Below are positions 24,935-33,989 of a stretch of DNA of 64,000 bases, piece after piece. A model generated the notes under the pieces. It was not told the origin of the DNA. It did no database searches and was given only the letters and a program-made list of their open reading frames with translations. The DNA is from Acetobacter oryzifermentans (GTDB lineage Bacteria; Pseudomonadota; Alphaproteobacteria; Acetobacterales; Acetobacteraceae): contig NZ_CP011120.1 in NCBI RefSeq assembly GCF_001628715.1, forward strand, positions 558,001 through 622,000, given 5' to 3'. The position numbers were made by a program, and so were the translations under genes. How positions within the stretch are numbered: position 1 is the stretch's first letter; every line of letters starts with the position of its first letter.

Positions 24935-27121
24935 TTAAGCGGAGCAAGCCTTCATTCCCACTGTGTGCTGCTCGTTCACCAGATAAGGACCTGCTGCACG
25001 AACAGTTATTGTGAGGATGCTTATTTTTCCTTGCGTCAGGCAGCCTTCCAAAGGAAGCACCGCATCGCCATTGGTCCAGGCGCAGTCTGTCCAATCGGTG
25101 TCATGCCAGCCTTGTGGTTTTTGAGCCTGAAGGTGTGCCGTAATGCTATAAGACTGTCTGGCGGACAGTAAATGCACGTCAGAAACAGCAACGCCCATAT
25201 AACGGCGGTCATCTACAAATGGGCCGATAGCATCAACCGGGCGGCTGGCGCGGGAAACAATACGTATAGATCCCGTATTGGGCGGCAGCATGAAGCTATA
25301 TTGCTGCCCACTGTGCCGCATTGGGCGAATGGTTGCACCGTTTGCTGTAATCAGGTGCAGATCCGGGTTGTGCGTTATTTCGGATTTTTCAGGGCGAATA
25401 CGGCAGCCTATAAGATCGTTTTCGCGCCATTCCAACATCCGGAACAAAGGCTCAACAAAAGAGCGATCCACACAGAGCGGCGCGCCTGCATCTTCTGCCC
25501 AGCTTTTTGCAACAGAGTGGAGTGCCACCACGTTGCCTTCCTGACGGAAGGAAGAGCGATTGCCCGTATCCAGATAGCTTTCTGTCATCATGCCATCGGC
25601 AGTGATAACCGAGTGTTCTTCGGTTTCTACGTGATAATAATCATAAGAGCTGATGGACTTATCGTAGAATATGGAAATACCGTTTACCAACATACGTACA
25701 GGTACAAACTTCCCCATAAAGAACATGCAGTGTTCGGCTGTAACCAGCATGTCTTTATAAGGCACTCCATCGGCAACGGCATCTTTGAGAATACGTACTG
25801 GCCAACCTGCTTCATCATCAGGCAGATCAATGCGTGCAGTCGTATGCGCTTTGCCAACCCATACAATCGGGCGTGCTACATGCTGATTGTTTTTCCAATC
25901 AAATGTAATAACCTGATCACCGATTTTAAGGTCTTCAACAGCCACTTTACCTTCAGGCGTGCTGATCATGCTGCCTTTCAGGAAGCATGCTTCCAGCCAA
26001 CCAGATGCGCTTTGATCGCTTCCATTGGTGTTAATCTTGAAATCGTCCTGAGTATAACCTGTGCCGACATCAAGTGTCAGGCTACCTGCCGCCGTTGTAA
26101 GGCTTAATATGCCAGTGGTTGGATCATAAGAGGAACTAGTAATGGTTGACCCAACGTTAATCTGATCACCTTTTGTAAAGCCACGGATTTCTCCCGTAAA
26201 GGCTGCGGCATTTGCAAAAGTAACAAAGTCCAGACTGTTGCCTGAACCGGCCATATTAATATCCTGAGAGGAAGCACTATTATTAAGCTTGAGGGATCCT
26301 CCGTTGCTCAGGTTGATAGTGCCTGTTTGACCATCGGAAGATGTCAGGTTGTTTGCAACCGTCAGATTAGCATCTGTAAGATTCAGCGTGCCATTGTTAA
26401 TGTAATTTCCCGTGCCACCCTGGATCTGGATATTTCCTGATGTGTTCGTGGATGTATAGGACCACGTGCCATCATTTTCAAAACCACCGCTGCCTACGGT
26501 TGTAACGGATGTAGATGAGCCCGGCACATTAAAAGACACGGTTCCGGTGTTTTGGATACCGGAGAAATTCAGATTGCTTGTTGAACCACTGGTGGCGGCA
26601 GAATCATCAATGGAGAAGCTGCCAGTATTGGTGAAGGTGCCGGAGCCGGCGCCCCAGTTGGAAGTCATGCCTGTGCCGCTGGTATCAACCACCTTGATTG
26701 TACCAGCATTGGTAAGGCTGGTAACATATGGTGCGCTGATAGTAGATGCGCCGGCAGATTCAAGATCAATAGTGCTATTCACATCATTGGAAATAGTGCC
26801 GTACTGTAAATAAATACTTGAGCCAGAAGTGGCATCAAGTTGCTTGTATACAATTTTGCCATCAGTTTGCGTTAAGGTACTGAGTGAACCTGTGCCAAGA
26901 TTGAAGGTGCTTCCTGTGCCTGTGGTAGAGGGAATGAAGGATACTAAGCCTTCATTGGTCAGATTTCCGTAAAAATTAACAATACTGGCAGCAGAAGGTG
27001 TAAAAAGAAACTGCCCATCAGATGTATTGGTAACAGTATATTGACCTCCCGATATGGTTGTCGAGGAAGAGTAGGTCTGAGTGGTAGAGTTTGTACCACC
27101 GGTAGAATAAGTGTTGCCCAT
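24935..27121 (-). CDS. large Hint-domain protein, copy C, inside the integrated element
   Basis: A 728-residue protein from the ATG at 27121 (AGGA 10 nt upstream); the open frame extends to 27151 but overlaps the inverted repeat. Residues 1-378 are low-complexity beta repeats rich in T, S, N and G (SNDVNSTIDLESAGASTISA, YINNGTLNLTDANLTVANNL), unlike the N-termini of copies A and B. The Hint module starts at C379 (CFLKGSMISTPEGKVAVEDL) with T461-x-x-H464. A self-cleaving surface or secreted protein is the best guess. It is divergent from the serine recombinase at 27306. Confidence 0.85.
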   Translation of the reverse strand: MGNTYSTGGTNSTTQTYSSSTTISGGQYTVTNTSDGQFLFTPSAASIVNFYGNLTNEGLVSFIPSTTGTGSTFNLGTGSLSTLTQTDGKIVYKQLDATSGSSIYLQYGTISNDVNSTIDLESAGASTISAPYVTSLTNAGTIKVVDTSGTGMTSNWGAGSGTFTNTGSFSIDDSAATSGSTSNLNFSGIQNTGTVSFNVPGSSTSVTTVGSGGFENDGTWSYTSTNTSGNIQIQGGTGNYINNGTLNLTDANLTVANNLTSSDGQTGTINLSNGGSLKLNNSASSQDINMAGSGNSLDFVTFANAAAFTGEIRGFTKGDQINVGSTITSSSYDPTTGILSLTTAAGSLTLDVGTGYTQDDFKINTNGSDQSASGWLEACFLKGSMISTPEGKVAVEDLKIGDQVITFDWKNNQHVARPIVWVGKAHTTARIDLPDDEAGWPVRILKDAVADGVPYKDMLVTAEHCMFFMGKFVPVRMLVNGISIFYDKSISSYDYYHVETEEHSVITADGMMTESYLDTGNRSSFRQEGNVVALHSVAKSWAEDAGAPLCVDRSFVEPLFRMLEWRENDLIGCRIRPEKSEITHNPDLHLITANGATIRPMRHSGQQYSFMLPPNTGSIRIVSRASRPVDAIGPFVDDRRYMGVAVSDVHLLSARQSYSITAHLQAQKPQGWHDTDWTDCAWTNGDAVLPLEGCLTQGKISILTITVRAAGPYLVNEQHTVGMKACSA

Positions 27122-27128
27122 GTTTAAT

Positions 27129-27247
27129 AATTCCTGATTAAAAAATTTCATTCTTGAATTTCCTTATTAATACGTGTTGTAGATATTATAAATAAACAAC
27201 AAGTTATTTAAGGAAATGCAAAGTTAATAAATTTTTAATCAGGAATT
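27129..27247. repeat. inverted repeat around an 80-bp spacer at Hint gene C
   Basis: AATTCCTGATTAAAAAATTT at 27129-27148 recurs as its reverse complement at 27229-27247, apart from one A fewer in the A-run. The core AATTC-CT-GATTA matches 9 of 12 positions of the dyad core at 23747 (AAATC-TT-GATTT), so the two loci appear to hold related crossover sites. The spacer carries a consensus TATAAT on the minus strand (27185-27190), pointing at the Hint gene. The left copy contains the AGGA ribosome site of that gene. Confidence 0.55.
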
Positions 27248-27305
27248 GCGCACACCCTTTTTTTTCTCGTAGCTTGTGGCTTTCCTAGAGGGGAGGCAAC
27301 AGAAC

Positions 27306-27902
27306 GTGGCGCAGCAGATCGGTTATGCACGGGTCAGCACAATTGGTCAGACGTTAGATACCCAAATTCAGGTATTGGGGCGGTTTGGTTGTGCAAAAAT
27401 TTTTCGAGAAAAAGCGAGCGGTGCTAATGCTGATCGTATCCAATTGCGTAGGCTTATTCGGGCCGTGTCTAATGGTGATAGGGTTATTGTAACCCGGATT
27501 GATAGATTGGCACGTAGTACATTTGATTTATTTGCGATTGTAAAAGAAATTACTGAAAAAGGGGGGCAATTTTATTCGATTGCAGAGCCGTGGGCAGATA
27601 CCTTAACAAGTACAGGCCGCTTAATGCTGGCCGTGCTTGGCGGCTTAGCTGATGTTGAGCGGGACTTGATACGCACGCGTACAGCAGAGGGGCGTGCGCG
27701 TGCCATTAAAGAAGGCGTAAAAATGGGACGTCCGGCTCAAATTAGTGCCTTAAAACGGCAAGATATTATACAAAAACGCCAAGATGGTAAGACCCTGAAA
27801 GAAATTGCGCGGTCTTTTGGAATTAGTCCTGGAACAGTATCGCGGATTACAACCGGGGCAGATAGTCATAAAAGCCGAAAGAAAAAACGAACATCTATTT
27901 GA
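27306..27902 (+). CDS. small serine recombinase, second copy
   Basis: A 198-residue relative of the recombinase at 23914, with S11 in QIGYARVSTIGQTLD, VTRIDRLARSTFDLFAIV, STGRLMLAVLGGLADVERDL and the C-terminal helix-turn-helix LKEIARSFGISPGTVSRITT. The GTG at 27306 is chosen because GGGGAGG (27290-27296) lies 9 nt upstream; the frame opens earlier, at 27276. It is divergent from Hint gene C across the inverted repeat at 27129-27247 and lies inside the integrated element. Confidence 0.9.
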   Translation: MAQQIGYARVSTIGQTLDTQIQVLGRFGCAKIFREKASGANADRIQLRRLIRAVSNGDRVIVTRIDRLARSTFDLFAIVKEITEKGGQFYSIAEPWADTLTSTGRLMLAVLGGLADVERDLIRTRTAEGRARAIKEGVKMGRPAQISALKRQDIIQKRQDGKTLKEIARSFGISPGTVSRITTGADSHKSRKKKRTSI

Positions 27903-27986
27903 GTTCGTGTTATGATGGCCTTAAGGTTACTTATTCCGCCAAAAATCAGACCGCACTACCAGCGCGTGCCAGCCTACAACAAAGAT

Positions 27987-28018
27987 AATGGTGGCGAGTA
28001 AACTCTTCCGCCACCATT
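27987..28018. terminator. hairpin at the end of the lysis module
   Basis: AATGGTGGCG pairs with CGCCACCATT around a 12-nt loop, between the convergent ends of the recombinase (27902) and the leftward phage late genes (28039). T-runs are weak, so strength is uncertain. Confidence 0.6.
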
Positions 28019-28038
28019 TACCTGCAACAAGATGAGAG

Positions 28039-28221
28039 TTATCCAGCCTGCACAGCAGAGTTGGCGGCATCGAGCTGCTTTTCAGCAAAATTCCATTCAT
28101 CCGCAGTAGGTGCGCGGCCTTCCTTCAGCGGCTTCAGCAGTGCGGTAATATCTTCCACAATCACCGGGCCGTTTTCGACAAGAGCTTCAACCGCAGCAAT
28201 GGCAATGCTTGCGTAGTTCAT
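28039..28221 (-). CDS. small phage protein of the lysis region
   Basis: A 60-residue protein beginning MNYASIAIAAVEALVENGPV, with a mildly hydrophobic N-terminal helix and an acidic, Ala-rich C-terminus. AAGGA lies 9 nt before the ATG at 28221, which decides the start inside a longer open frame. It is last in the late operon. Similar short proteins near lysis genes are often of unknown role. Confidence 0.6.
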   Translation of the reverse strand: MNYASIAIAAVEALVENGPVIVEDITALLKPLKEGRAPTADEWNFAEKQLDAANSAVQAG

Positions 28222-28324
28222 TATAGTTTTTCCTTGGTTTTCCGCCATTTCTGGCGGGCAATAAAAAAGGGCATCGGTCATGCCGACACCCTTGGGGATC
28301 ATTTTCGTGAGGTCAGGAAAATGA

Positions 28325-29017
28325 TTACTTGCTGGCTGGCAGCAGCTTGCGGGCTGCGTCCAGGGCATCCTGTGCGGCTTCAACCTCAGCCTCAGACAGC
28401 GGATCACCTTTCGCCGCGGCGTCATCGAGCGGCTTGATCTGGTCATGCGCGGTCTGGAAGGCTGGTTTCAGCTTTGCCACCACAGCCGGATCTGCGGCCG
28501 GGTTCTTTTCATAGTCAGCCGCAAGCTGGGCTGCTGCGGCGTCAGACAGGCTCAGGCCGTAAACAGACTGCTGGCGCTGCACGAGCTGATCAGATCCGCA
28601 CGCCATCAGGCTGGTGCCAACCAGACCAAGCAGCATGACGCCCGCCACGGCAGAAGCCGCGCTGCTTTTCTTGGGTGCGGCTTCGGCAGTGGAAGAAGCA
28701 ATGGTAGATGTTGCGGCCGCCAGAATGGTGCTGGCTGGCACGGCATCGGCAATCACCTTTGCAGCCGTAGGGCCAATATCCTTATGGGCCGCCACAGCAT
28801 TCAGCGCCTTTTCCAGATCCGCCTTGTTGGCCATGAGCGCTGTAATGATGCCGCTGTTATCGCTTACCAGCAGAGGTAGGGAGGCAATCAAGACCGTATA
28901 AGATGCTCCTGCCGAAACGGTATTGAACCATGTGGCCACCAGATCCCCCAGAATAAGGGACAGGGCGAACAGCGTGGTGGGCTGGCGCAGATATGCACCA
29001 ATGCGAGAAAAGTTCAC
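28325..29017 (-). CDS. phage membrane protein, possible holin-related
   Basis: A 230-residue protein. An N-terminal pair of hydrophobic segments (about 14-32 and 40-52) is followed by a helical Ala-rich region, another hydrophobic stretch with a lipobox-like SLMACG (about residue 140), and a charged helical tail. Its place next to the endolysin suggests a holin or spanin function. The lipobox is too far inside for a normal lipoprotein, so this may be a fusion of a small holin-like part with a lipoprotein spanin-like part. Confidence 0.6.
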   Translation of the reverse strand: MNFSRIGAYLRQPTTLFALSLILGDLVATWFNTVSAGASYTVLIASLPLLVSDNSGIITALMANKADLEKALNAVAAHKDIGPTAAKVIADAVPASTILAAATSTIASSTAEAAPKKSSAASAVAGVMLLGLVGTSLMACGSDQLVQRQQSVYGLSLSDAAAAQLAADYEKNPAADPAVVAKLKPAFQTAHDQIKPLDDAAAKGDPLSEAEVEAAQDALDAARKLLPASK

Positions 29018-29082
29018 GGATCTACCTTTCGAGCACGCTGCGCATGCCCTGTATGTGTGAAATATCGGGATGGATAGGCTGT

Positions 29083-29259
29083 TCAGCCCTGTGCACCACG
29101 CAGGCTCACGGGCAGCGTGTTGATATCTACGCGCTCGATAACGATGTTTTCTTCATTCAGCCGGAAGCCGCTTTGCCGCAGGCGCTGGGCAAAACGGTCA
29201 AACAGCAGATCTGCCAGGCAATCCAGTTCATGCCGGGACAGAGGATCTCTCTCACTCAT
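29083..29259 (-). CDS. 58-residue phage protein overlapping the endolysin stop
   Basis: A small reading frame whose ATG (29257-29259) overlaps the endolysin stop as ATGA. It encodes 58 residues starting MSERDPLSRHELDCLADLLF and ending in SLRGAQG. The coupling and even composition suggest a real gene. No family is recognised. Confidence 0.6.
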   Translation of the reverse strand: MSERDPLSRHELDCLADLLFDRFAQRLRQSGFRLNEENIVIERVDINTLPVSLRGAQG

Positions 29260-29813
29260 GCGTTTTCCTTCACGCGGTCGATTTCCGCCGCGTTGAGTTG
29301 ATCTGTGGAAGTAGGGGAGGGTGCAGGTGCTACTGGCTGCGAATCGCAGGGATTAACCCCGCTCCAGAGCAACCATTCCGCATGGCGCCGTGCCGTAAGG
29401 CCGGGCACCGTAATCAGCTGGCCGTTTCGGTGCATGTGGTTCCAAAGCAGAAGCTGATCACTGGCCGCGATATCGTGGCCCGCGTTCAGATCTTTCAGAA
29501 GTGTGGAACCTGCCAGTGCTGCTGTTCCCAGATTATACTGGAAATCCAGCAGTGCACCTTCGCGGTTTGGCGAAAGCTGCGTGTGCACTAATTGGCGCAG
29601 CTTTACCCGCAGGCCTGCCAACGTGAAAACCAACAGGGTTTCGGCCTGCTTCTGCGTAATAGGCGCAGTTTTGGCAGTTACGGCGGCCCCGTTGGCCAGG
29701 GCACGATTGCCGTAACCAATAGACCAGTAACCCGCTGGGCAAACGTAAGGATGCAGGCGCAGGCCTTCGAACTTGCGGCACAGGCATGCCGCCAGCTGGA
29801 TGGAATCATTCAT
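29256..29813 (-). CDS. endolysin, GH24 lysozyme (R21-like)
   Basis: A 185-residue lysozyme. The catalytic region reads KFEGLRLHPYVCPAGYWSIG, giving E16, C25 and S31 in the E-8-C-5-T arrangement of phage lysozymes, with Ser in place of the usual Thr. LSPNREGALLDFQYNLG matches the second conserved segment of the family. The N-terminus (IQLAACLC) is only weakly hydrophobic, so a signal-anchor release mechanism is not clear. The ATG at 29813 is preferred over the longer frame to 29906. It cleaves host peptidoglycan at lysis. Confidence 0.9.
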   Translation of the reverse strand: MNDSIQLAACLCRKFEGLRLHPYVCPAGYWSIGYGNRALANGAAVTAKTAPITQKQAETLLVFTLAGLRVKLRQLVHTQLSPNREGALLDFQYNLGTAALAGSTLLKDLNAGHDIAASDQLLLWNHMHRNGQLITVPGLTARRHAEWLLWSGVNPCDSQPVAPAPSPTSTDQLNAAEIDRVKENA

Positions 29814-30022
29814 CTGTTTTTCCGGATACAAAAAAGGCCGCACAATGGCGGCCGGAGTGGACGAATTTGCAGACACTCTGGCTGAATTTAGTCCGCCAGA
29901 GCACAAAACCCGCAGAAAACAGCCATTTGAAATGGCTTCATATGTGGGCGTATTTCAGTTTTCAGAGTTTTTCAGAACTGTTCAGAACTGAATACTTCTG
30001 CATTGACAAACAGCGCAGTCAG

Positions 30023-30334
30023 CTAGGGATGGCTGAACAGGTGATAAAGAGCTGCGGCCAGCGTTGCGATGCCGGTAGGCCCCAGCATGCTGGCAACCCA
30101 CATGGTCAGGCGCGTGGCGCCAGCGCGCTCAGCATCATCAATCGCCATTTTGTCGATCTTGGATAAAATCAGCGTATCCCGCTTTTCCAGCGCATCCGTG
30201 CGTGCCGCCAAGGCAACGCGGGCATCGCGCTCTTCTCGCTGATCCTTTTTCACCTCACTGAGATCTCCTTGCATGGTGTCGAGTTTCGCCAGGACGGTGC
30301 GCAGATCTGCACCATCGTTTTCTGCTGTGGGCAT
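30023..30334 (-). CDS. XhlA/holin-like coiled-coil membrane protein
   Basis: A 103-residue protein with an acidic coiled coil (about residues 10-60; LRTVLAKLDTMQGDLSEVKK) and one C-terminal membrane helix (WVASMLGPTGIATLAAALYH). This is the build of XhlA-type lysis accessory proteins. AGGA lies 9 nt before the ATG. It sits between tail and endolysin genes. Confidence 0.7.
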   Translation of the reverse strand: MPTAENDGADLRTVLAKLDTMQGDLSEVKKDQREERDARVALAARTDALEKRDTLILSKIDKMAIDDAERAGATRLTMWVASMLGPTGIATLAAALYHLFSHP

Positions 30335-30383
30335 AATGTGTCCTGATACAAAAAAAGCGGCCTAAAGCCGCTGGAAACCGGGA

Positions 30384-31571
30384 TTATTTCGGCCCGATGG
30401 CCGTCACCCATACAGTGATGGGCGTTGTGACCGCTTGCGTATGATCACCCGCTACAATCTGAATGCCTACAGACGGAATGCCCGATGCCGTTGGTGCCGC
30501 CGTAGGGTTTGCCACGGTCATACGGGAACTGCTTTGCATGCATAGTAGCTGGATGGACGTGGGCACGCCAGAAAATGCTTCCGGGAAATCAATGCTGCCA
30601 CCATCTGCAATAGAAACAGAGAAAGACTGAATGCGCTGATCTGCCCCTATGGGAAGATCAGATTCCATCGCGACATTTTTCCCGCCTTTCTGAAATGCGC
30701 CCGCCCCCAGAATGTTGATGCCACCATCTGCGGTGATCCGCAGAACATTGGCCTTGGCGCTGCCAACATCGGAATAAAGATCCAGAACACCATCCGTGGC
30801 TGTGCCAGTCGGGCGATACCATGTGGCATAGCCAGGTGCTGCCGTGTTGGTCATCTGGAAAGATCCAGTGCCAATGGAAACCGTTAGCGCAGACATGGCC
30901 CCGGTATTTTTATCTACCTTGCCATTAATATTGTTCTGCAGCGTGCCATCCGCAGTGCTGCGGGCCTGCGATTCTGCAGTCATCAGCGCATTGACCTTGG
31001 CAACACCATACGCGCCGTATGTTTTCCCGTCAGATCCTGTCACACCAAAGCGCGGCAATCCGGGTTCTGTGGTCAGATCAACCCAAAACGCCTTTACTGC
31101 GGTATCTGTGTTAAGCAGCCCTGTCGCCAGCTGGAGATATCGCAGATCTGCCTGCGCTGCTGGCACAGCTTCCTGAGAGGCGAAATCATCCACATTCTGG
31201 ACAAGGGTTTTGCCCTTTACCGTCAAGCCGCCTGCCAGTGTCAGAGATCCGTCCTGTTCCAGAACAGGCACCATTTCAGCAGGGATTTCGTTGTAAACCT
31301 CAACAGAGCCGGGGAAATTCAGCGCAACCTTGGTGCCTGCCGTGTTCCCCAGAACGGTGGAGCGTGCCAGCGTGCTAGGCGTGCCAACGGTGAGCGTGCC
31401 AATGCCCCATTCGGCCTGGGAGCCATCATCGGCAAAATAAAAGACGTTCCCACCGCTTGGAAACGCGGCGGAAAACGCACGCCGGTTTGCTTCCGCCCCA
31501 TTGAGTGTAAAGCCGCCCGTGCCGGGTGACGTGGCTGTTTCCAGCACATAATTGCCAAGCTGTGCTGCCAT
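30384..31571 (-). CDS. tail fibre-like structural protein
   Basis: A 395-residue protein with beta-rich, Gly/Thr/Ala-rich composition. ADLRYLQLATGLLNTD and NNINGKVDKNTGAMSAL resemble phage tail-fibre repeats, and the C-terminus reads like a receptor-facing domain. It is downstream of the baseplate-type genes, the normal place for a fibre, and starts exactly where the next gene ends. No adhesion target can be predicted. Confidence 0.7.
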   Translation of the reverse strand: MAAQLGNYVLETATSPGTGGFTLNGAEANRRAFSAAFPSGGNVFYFADDGSQAEWGIGTLTVGTPSTLARSTVLGNTAGTKVALNFPGSVEVYNEIPAEMVPVLEQDGSLTLAGGLTVKGKTLVQNVDDFASQEAVPAAQADLRYLQLATGLLNTDTAVKAFWVDLTTEPGLPRFGVTGSDGKTYGAYGVAKVNALMTAESQARSTADGTLQNNINGKVDKNTGAMSALTVSIGTGSFQMTNTAAPGYATWYRPTGTATDGVLDLYSDVGSAKANVLRITADGGINILGAGAFQKGGKNVAMESDLPIGADQRIQSFSVSIADGGSIDFPEAFSGVPTSIQLLCMQSSSRMTVANPTAAPTASGIPSVGIQIVAGDHTQAVTTPITVWVTAIGPK

Positions 31572-32353
31572 TACAGGCGCTCCGTGAGGTCAAGTGTAAG
31601 GGAATGCCGATCCGCTGGCCCGTATGGGTTGGACAGATCTCCGCCACTCAGCGTTCCGAACAGGGATTTCTGCGCCAGCACATCAGTTGTGGCGTCAGGA
31701 TCTGGCACGAACAGAATGTTCTGGCCGGTAGCAGATGCCTGCAAGATCTGATCCAGCACAGCCGCATCGGCATCACCCAAAGAATCGTGCACGATGGAGA
31801 GCTTGCGCTGATACCAGCGGCCAGAGACAAATTCCGAACCGCCCAGCGTGGTCACGGTATCCTGCCCCAGATTATTGCCTGCCGTGCTTTGCGTGCTGAA
31901 ATTGCGCACTGGCTGGAATAACGGGCCTGCGTAGATCAGCGGCACAGACAGGAACCCATCCGGGTTGGCTGTGTCTGTTATCGTGATTTCACAGCGTTCA
32001 TCAGTTGCAATGCTGGGCAGAACGTAAACACATTGGCCATTAGCTACATTGCACGGGCCCGACCAGTCTGTGTGCCAATCCACGCCCCACCAGCCTGTAT
32101 CATAGCTGCCAGTGCGAATCCGCCATGCTGCAGTAGCACTCAGATTGGTGCGATGCAGACTGATAGCCTGCCATTGTGCACTAGGAACACCAGAGAGCGT
32201 AAGCACCGCAGATGTGCCCGGTGCCCGCCAGCCCAAGCTTGGCGCGCCCTGCTGGTTTTGCAGGTTTGTTACCGGCAGGCCGGATACCTGCGCACTGGCG
32301 GCCAACGTGGCGCGTAGCACGTTGTTCTGCCAGCCGAAGCCACAGTTTTGCAT
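31571..32353 (-). CDS. phage tail or baseplate protein
   Basis: A 260-residue protein with many Trp and Gly residues (WRIRTGSYDTGWWGVDWHTD), followed by a region (GGSEFVSGRWYQRKLSIVHDS) of a kind common in siphovirus distal tail proteins. It is placed in tail order between the tail hub-like gene and the fibre. Confidence 0.6.
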   Translation of the reverse strand: MQNCGFGWQNNVLRATLAASAQVSGLPVTNLQNQQGAPSLGWRAPGTSAVLTLSGVPSAQWQAISLHRTNLSATAAWRIRTGSYDTGWWGVDWHTDWSGPCNVANGQCVYVLPSIATDERCEITITDTANPDGFLSVPLIYAGPLFQPVRNFSTQSTAGNNLGQDTVTTLGGSEFVSGRWYQRKLSIVHDSLGDADAAVLDQILQASATGQNILFVPDPDATTDVLAQKSLFGTLSGGDLSNPYGPADRHSLTLDLTERL

Positions 32354-32356
32354 AAG

Positions 32357-33982
32357 TTACACCAGTATCTGAAAGGTCACGGTCTGATCCGTTGCGCGGA
32401 TCTGTTCGCTCACCACACGGGCAAGCTGGCGGGTTTGCAGCCCAGGTGCAGGAGCTGTGATGCCGATCACGTCACCCAACTCCAGTTGCCACGCATAATC
32501 CTGCGGAATGGTCACAGCCCAGAGCCTGCGCTGTGTGCCCCATAATGCGCCGTGAGATTGCGCAATCAGAGTGGCATCCGCCTGCTTGGCCAAGGCCGTG
32601 GTAATAAGGGCCGGATCATTCGGCACGCGATATCGGCTCTTGATATCAGCCGACCACCACACCGCCGCACGATCTGCCACGGCAATGATGGCCTGCCGAT
32701 CTGCCGAGGCCTGCGGGTGCAGATTGGAACCTGTGGTCTGCACCGTGAAATTATGCTGCCAGCCAATACGCCAGCGCCATGTTGGCGGATCTAGCGAACT
32801 ATCCAGCGAGGCCGCTGCAATTTCCGTGATCAGATCTGCATTCAGCTCCACCACGGGCGTTTCTGATGCCGTAGGGGCAGACAATGCAATGGGTAACAGC
32901 GTGCCCGTACGTGTGGGCACCAGCGTGATGTTCAGGCCAGAAAGCAATGTGGTGGCAACTTCTTTGCCTGTGACACTTTCCGAGCCATCCCAATACCAGC
33001 CACCAGACCACGGCGCGATGGCAGAGGTTTCTGCCCATCCGGCATCAATATAGGCCGCAGGCATCACCAGATCCTCCAGCAACATCTGCCGCAGAATATC
33101 CAGCACACCAGACGGCGCTTTGCCGGAACGGAACTGCCCCACTGCATCTACTGTGATGCCGTAAACAGGTTTTGTGCCCAGACGCAGCCATGTTCCGGCC
33201 GATCCGGTCTGCACGGTATATGTGCCCGGAGCCGGGCTGGTTGCATAAATATCCGCAACTGTTGCAGCAAACTCGATACCGCCTGCATACCCACCTTCAT
33301 ACAGTGCAGTGATGGAGGCAGGCCCATCCGAGATCTGATAGACGTAATTCACGCTATCAATCAGCATGGGCGTGATGTTGCACACACTGCCCCGGATGCG
33401 CGGCATGTTCTTGCCTGCCACGTTGCTGTCTCCATCCAGCTTGCCCGTTCCACCGTAGGTAGAAACCGGCATGCTGCCATCCAGCCAGTATGTGGCATCC
33501 AGCAGATCAATTTCTGCCGTGGTGCGGTCTGGCTTCCAGCTTTTGCCCAGACCTGCAAACACAGGCAGCAGGCTGCCGCTTTGCGGATCTTTCCAGATCT
33601 GCCGTGCAGCATCCCACACCTTGCTGCCCGTAAAGATCCGCACGGGCAGATGGTCATTTAAGCGGGTTGTCAGCAGGCTATCCAGAACGCCGCCTGGATT
33701 GGCCAGCGTGATGGAACCTGCCGAGAAGGAACCGCCCATGGCATCCGCCGACAGGGACAGACCCCGATCAAGCGCAAAAGCATCTGTCACATACGGCGGA
33801 TAGGGCATGCCGTTTTCATCCACAAACCCGGCATCTGAAAAGCGGATGGTATCCGTGCTTTCCAGTGCATGGGTTTGCCGGCGCAAGGTGCCGTGTGCCC
33901 GCGTGCCATGACTCAGCGTTTGGGCAAGCGTGCCCGTGGCCGGCTGGACAATATCCAGCTCAACCGTTCGGAATGTTGCCAT
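32357..33982 (-). CDS. phage tail hub-like protein
   Basis: A 541-residue protein starting MATFRTVELDIVQPATG. It has a segment that reads like a surface-layer or tail hub (GGSFSAGSITLANPGGVLDS, LPVRIFTGSKVWD, DLLDATYWLDG) and a long C-terminal part rich in beta strands (QDYAWQLELGDVIGIT). Its position right after the tape measure suggests the distal tail or baseplate hub. Assignment rests on gene order. Confidence 0.6.
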   Translation of the reverse strand: MATFRTVELDIVQPATGTLAQTLSHGTRAHGTLRRQTHALESTDTIRFSDAGFVDENGMPYPPYVTDAFALDRGLSLSADAMGGSFSAGSITLANPGGVLDSLLTTRLNDHLPVRIFTGSKVWDAARQIWKDPQSGSLLPVFAGLGKSWKPDRTTAEIDLLDATYWLDGSMPVSTYGGTGKLDGDSNVAGKNMPRIRGSVCNITPMLIDSVNYVYQISDGPASITALYEGGYAGGIEFAATVADIYATSPAPGTYTVQTGSAGTWLRLGTKPVYGITVDAVGQFRSGKAPSGVLDILRQMLLEDLVMPAAYIDAGWAETSAIAPWSGGWYWDGSESVTGKEVATTLLSGLNITLVPTRTGTLLPIALSAPTASETPVVELNADLITEIAAASLDSSLDPPTWRWRIGWQHNFTVQTTGSNLHPQASADRQAIIAVADRAAVWWSADIKSRYRVPNDPALITTALAKQADATLIAQSHGALWGTQRRLWAVTIPQDYAWQLELGDVIGITAPAPGLQTRQLARVVSEQIRATDQTVTFQILV

Positions 33983-33989
33983 TTTAAGA

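Noticed and set aside
25172..26107. 311-residue open frame opposite Hint gene C
   Set aside because: It mirrors the conserved Hint module; matching shadows appear opposite the other Hint copies, which explains the apparent conservation.
22000..27100. CRISPR array or intein
   Set aside because: The short repeats here encode protein repeats in the Hint passengers, with irregular spacing and no spacers. The Hint modules are C-terminal with no second extein, so a splicing intein is unlikely.
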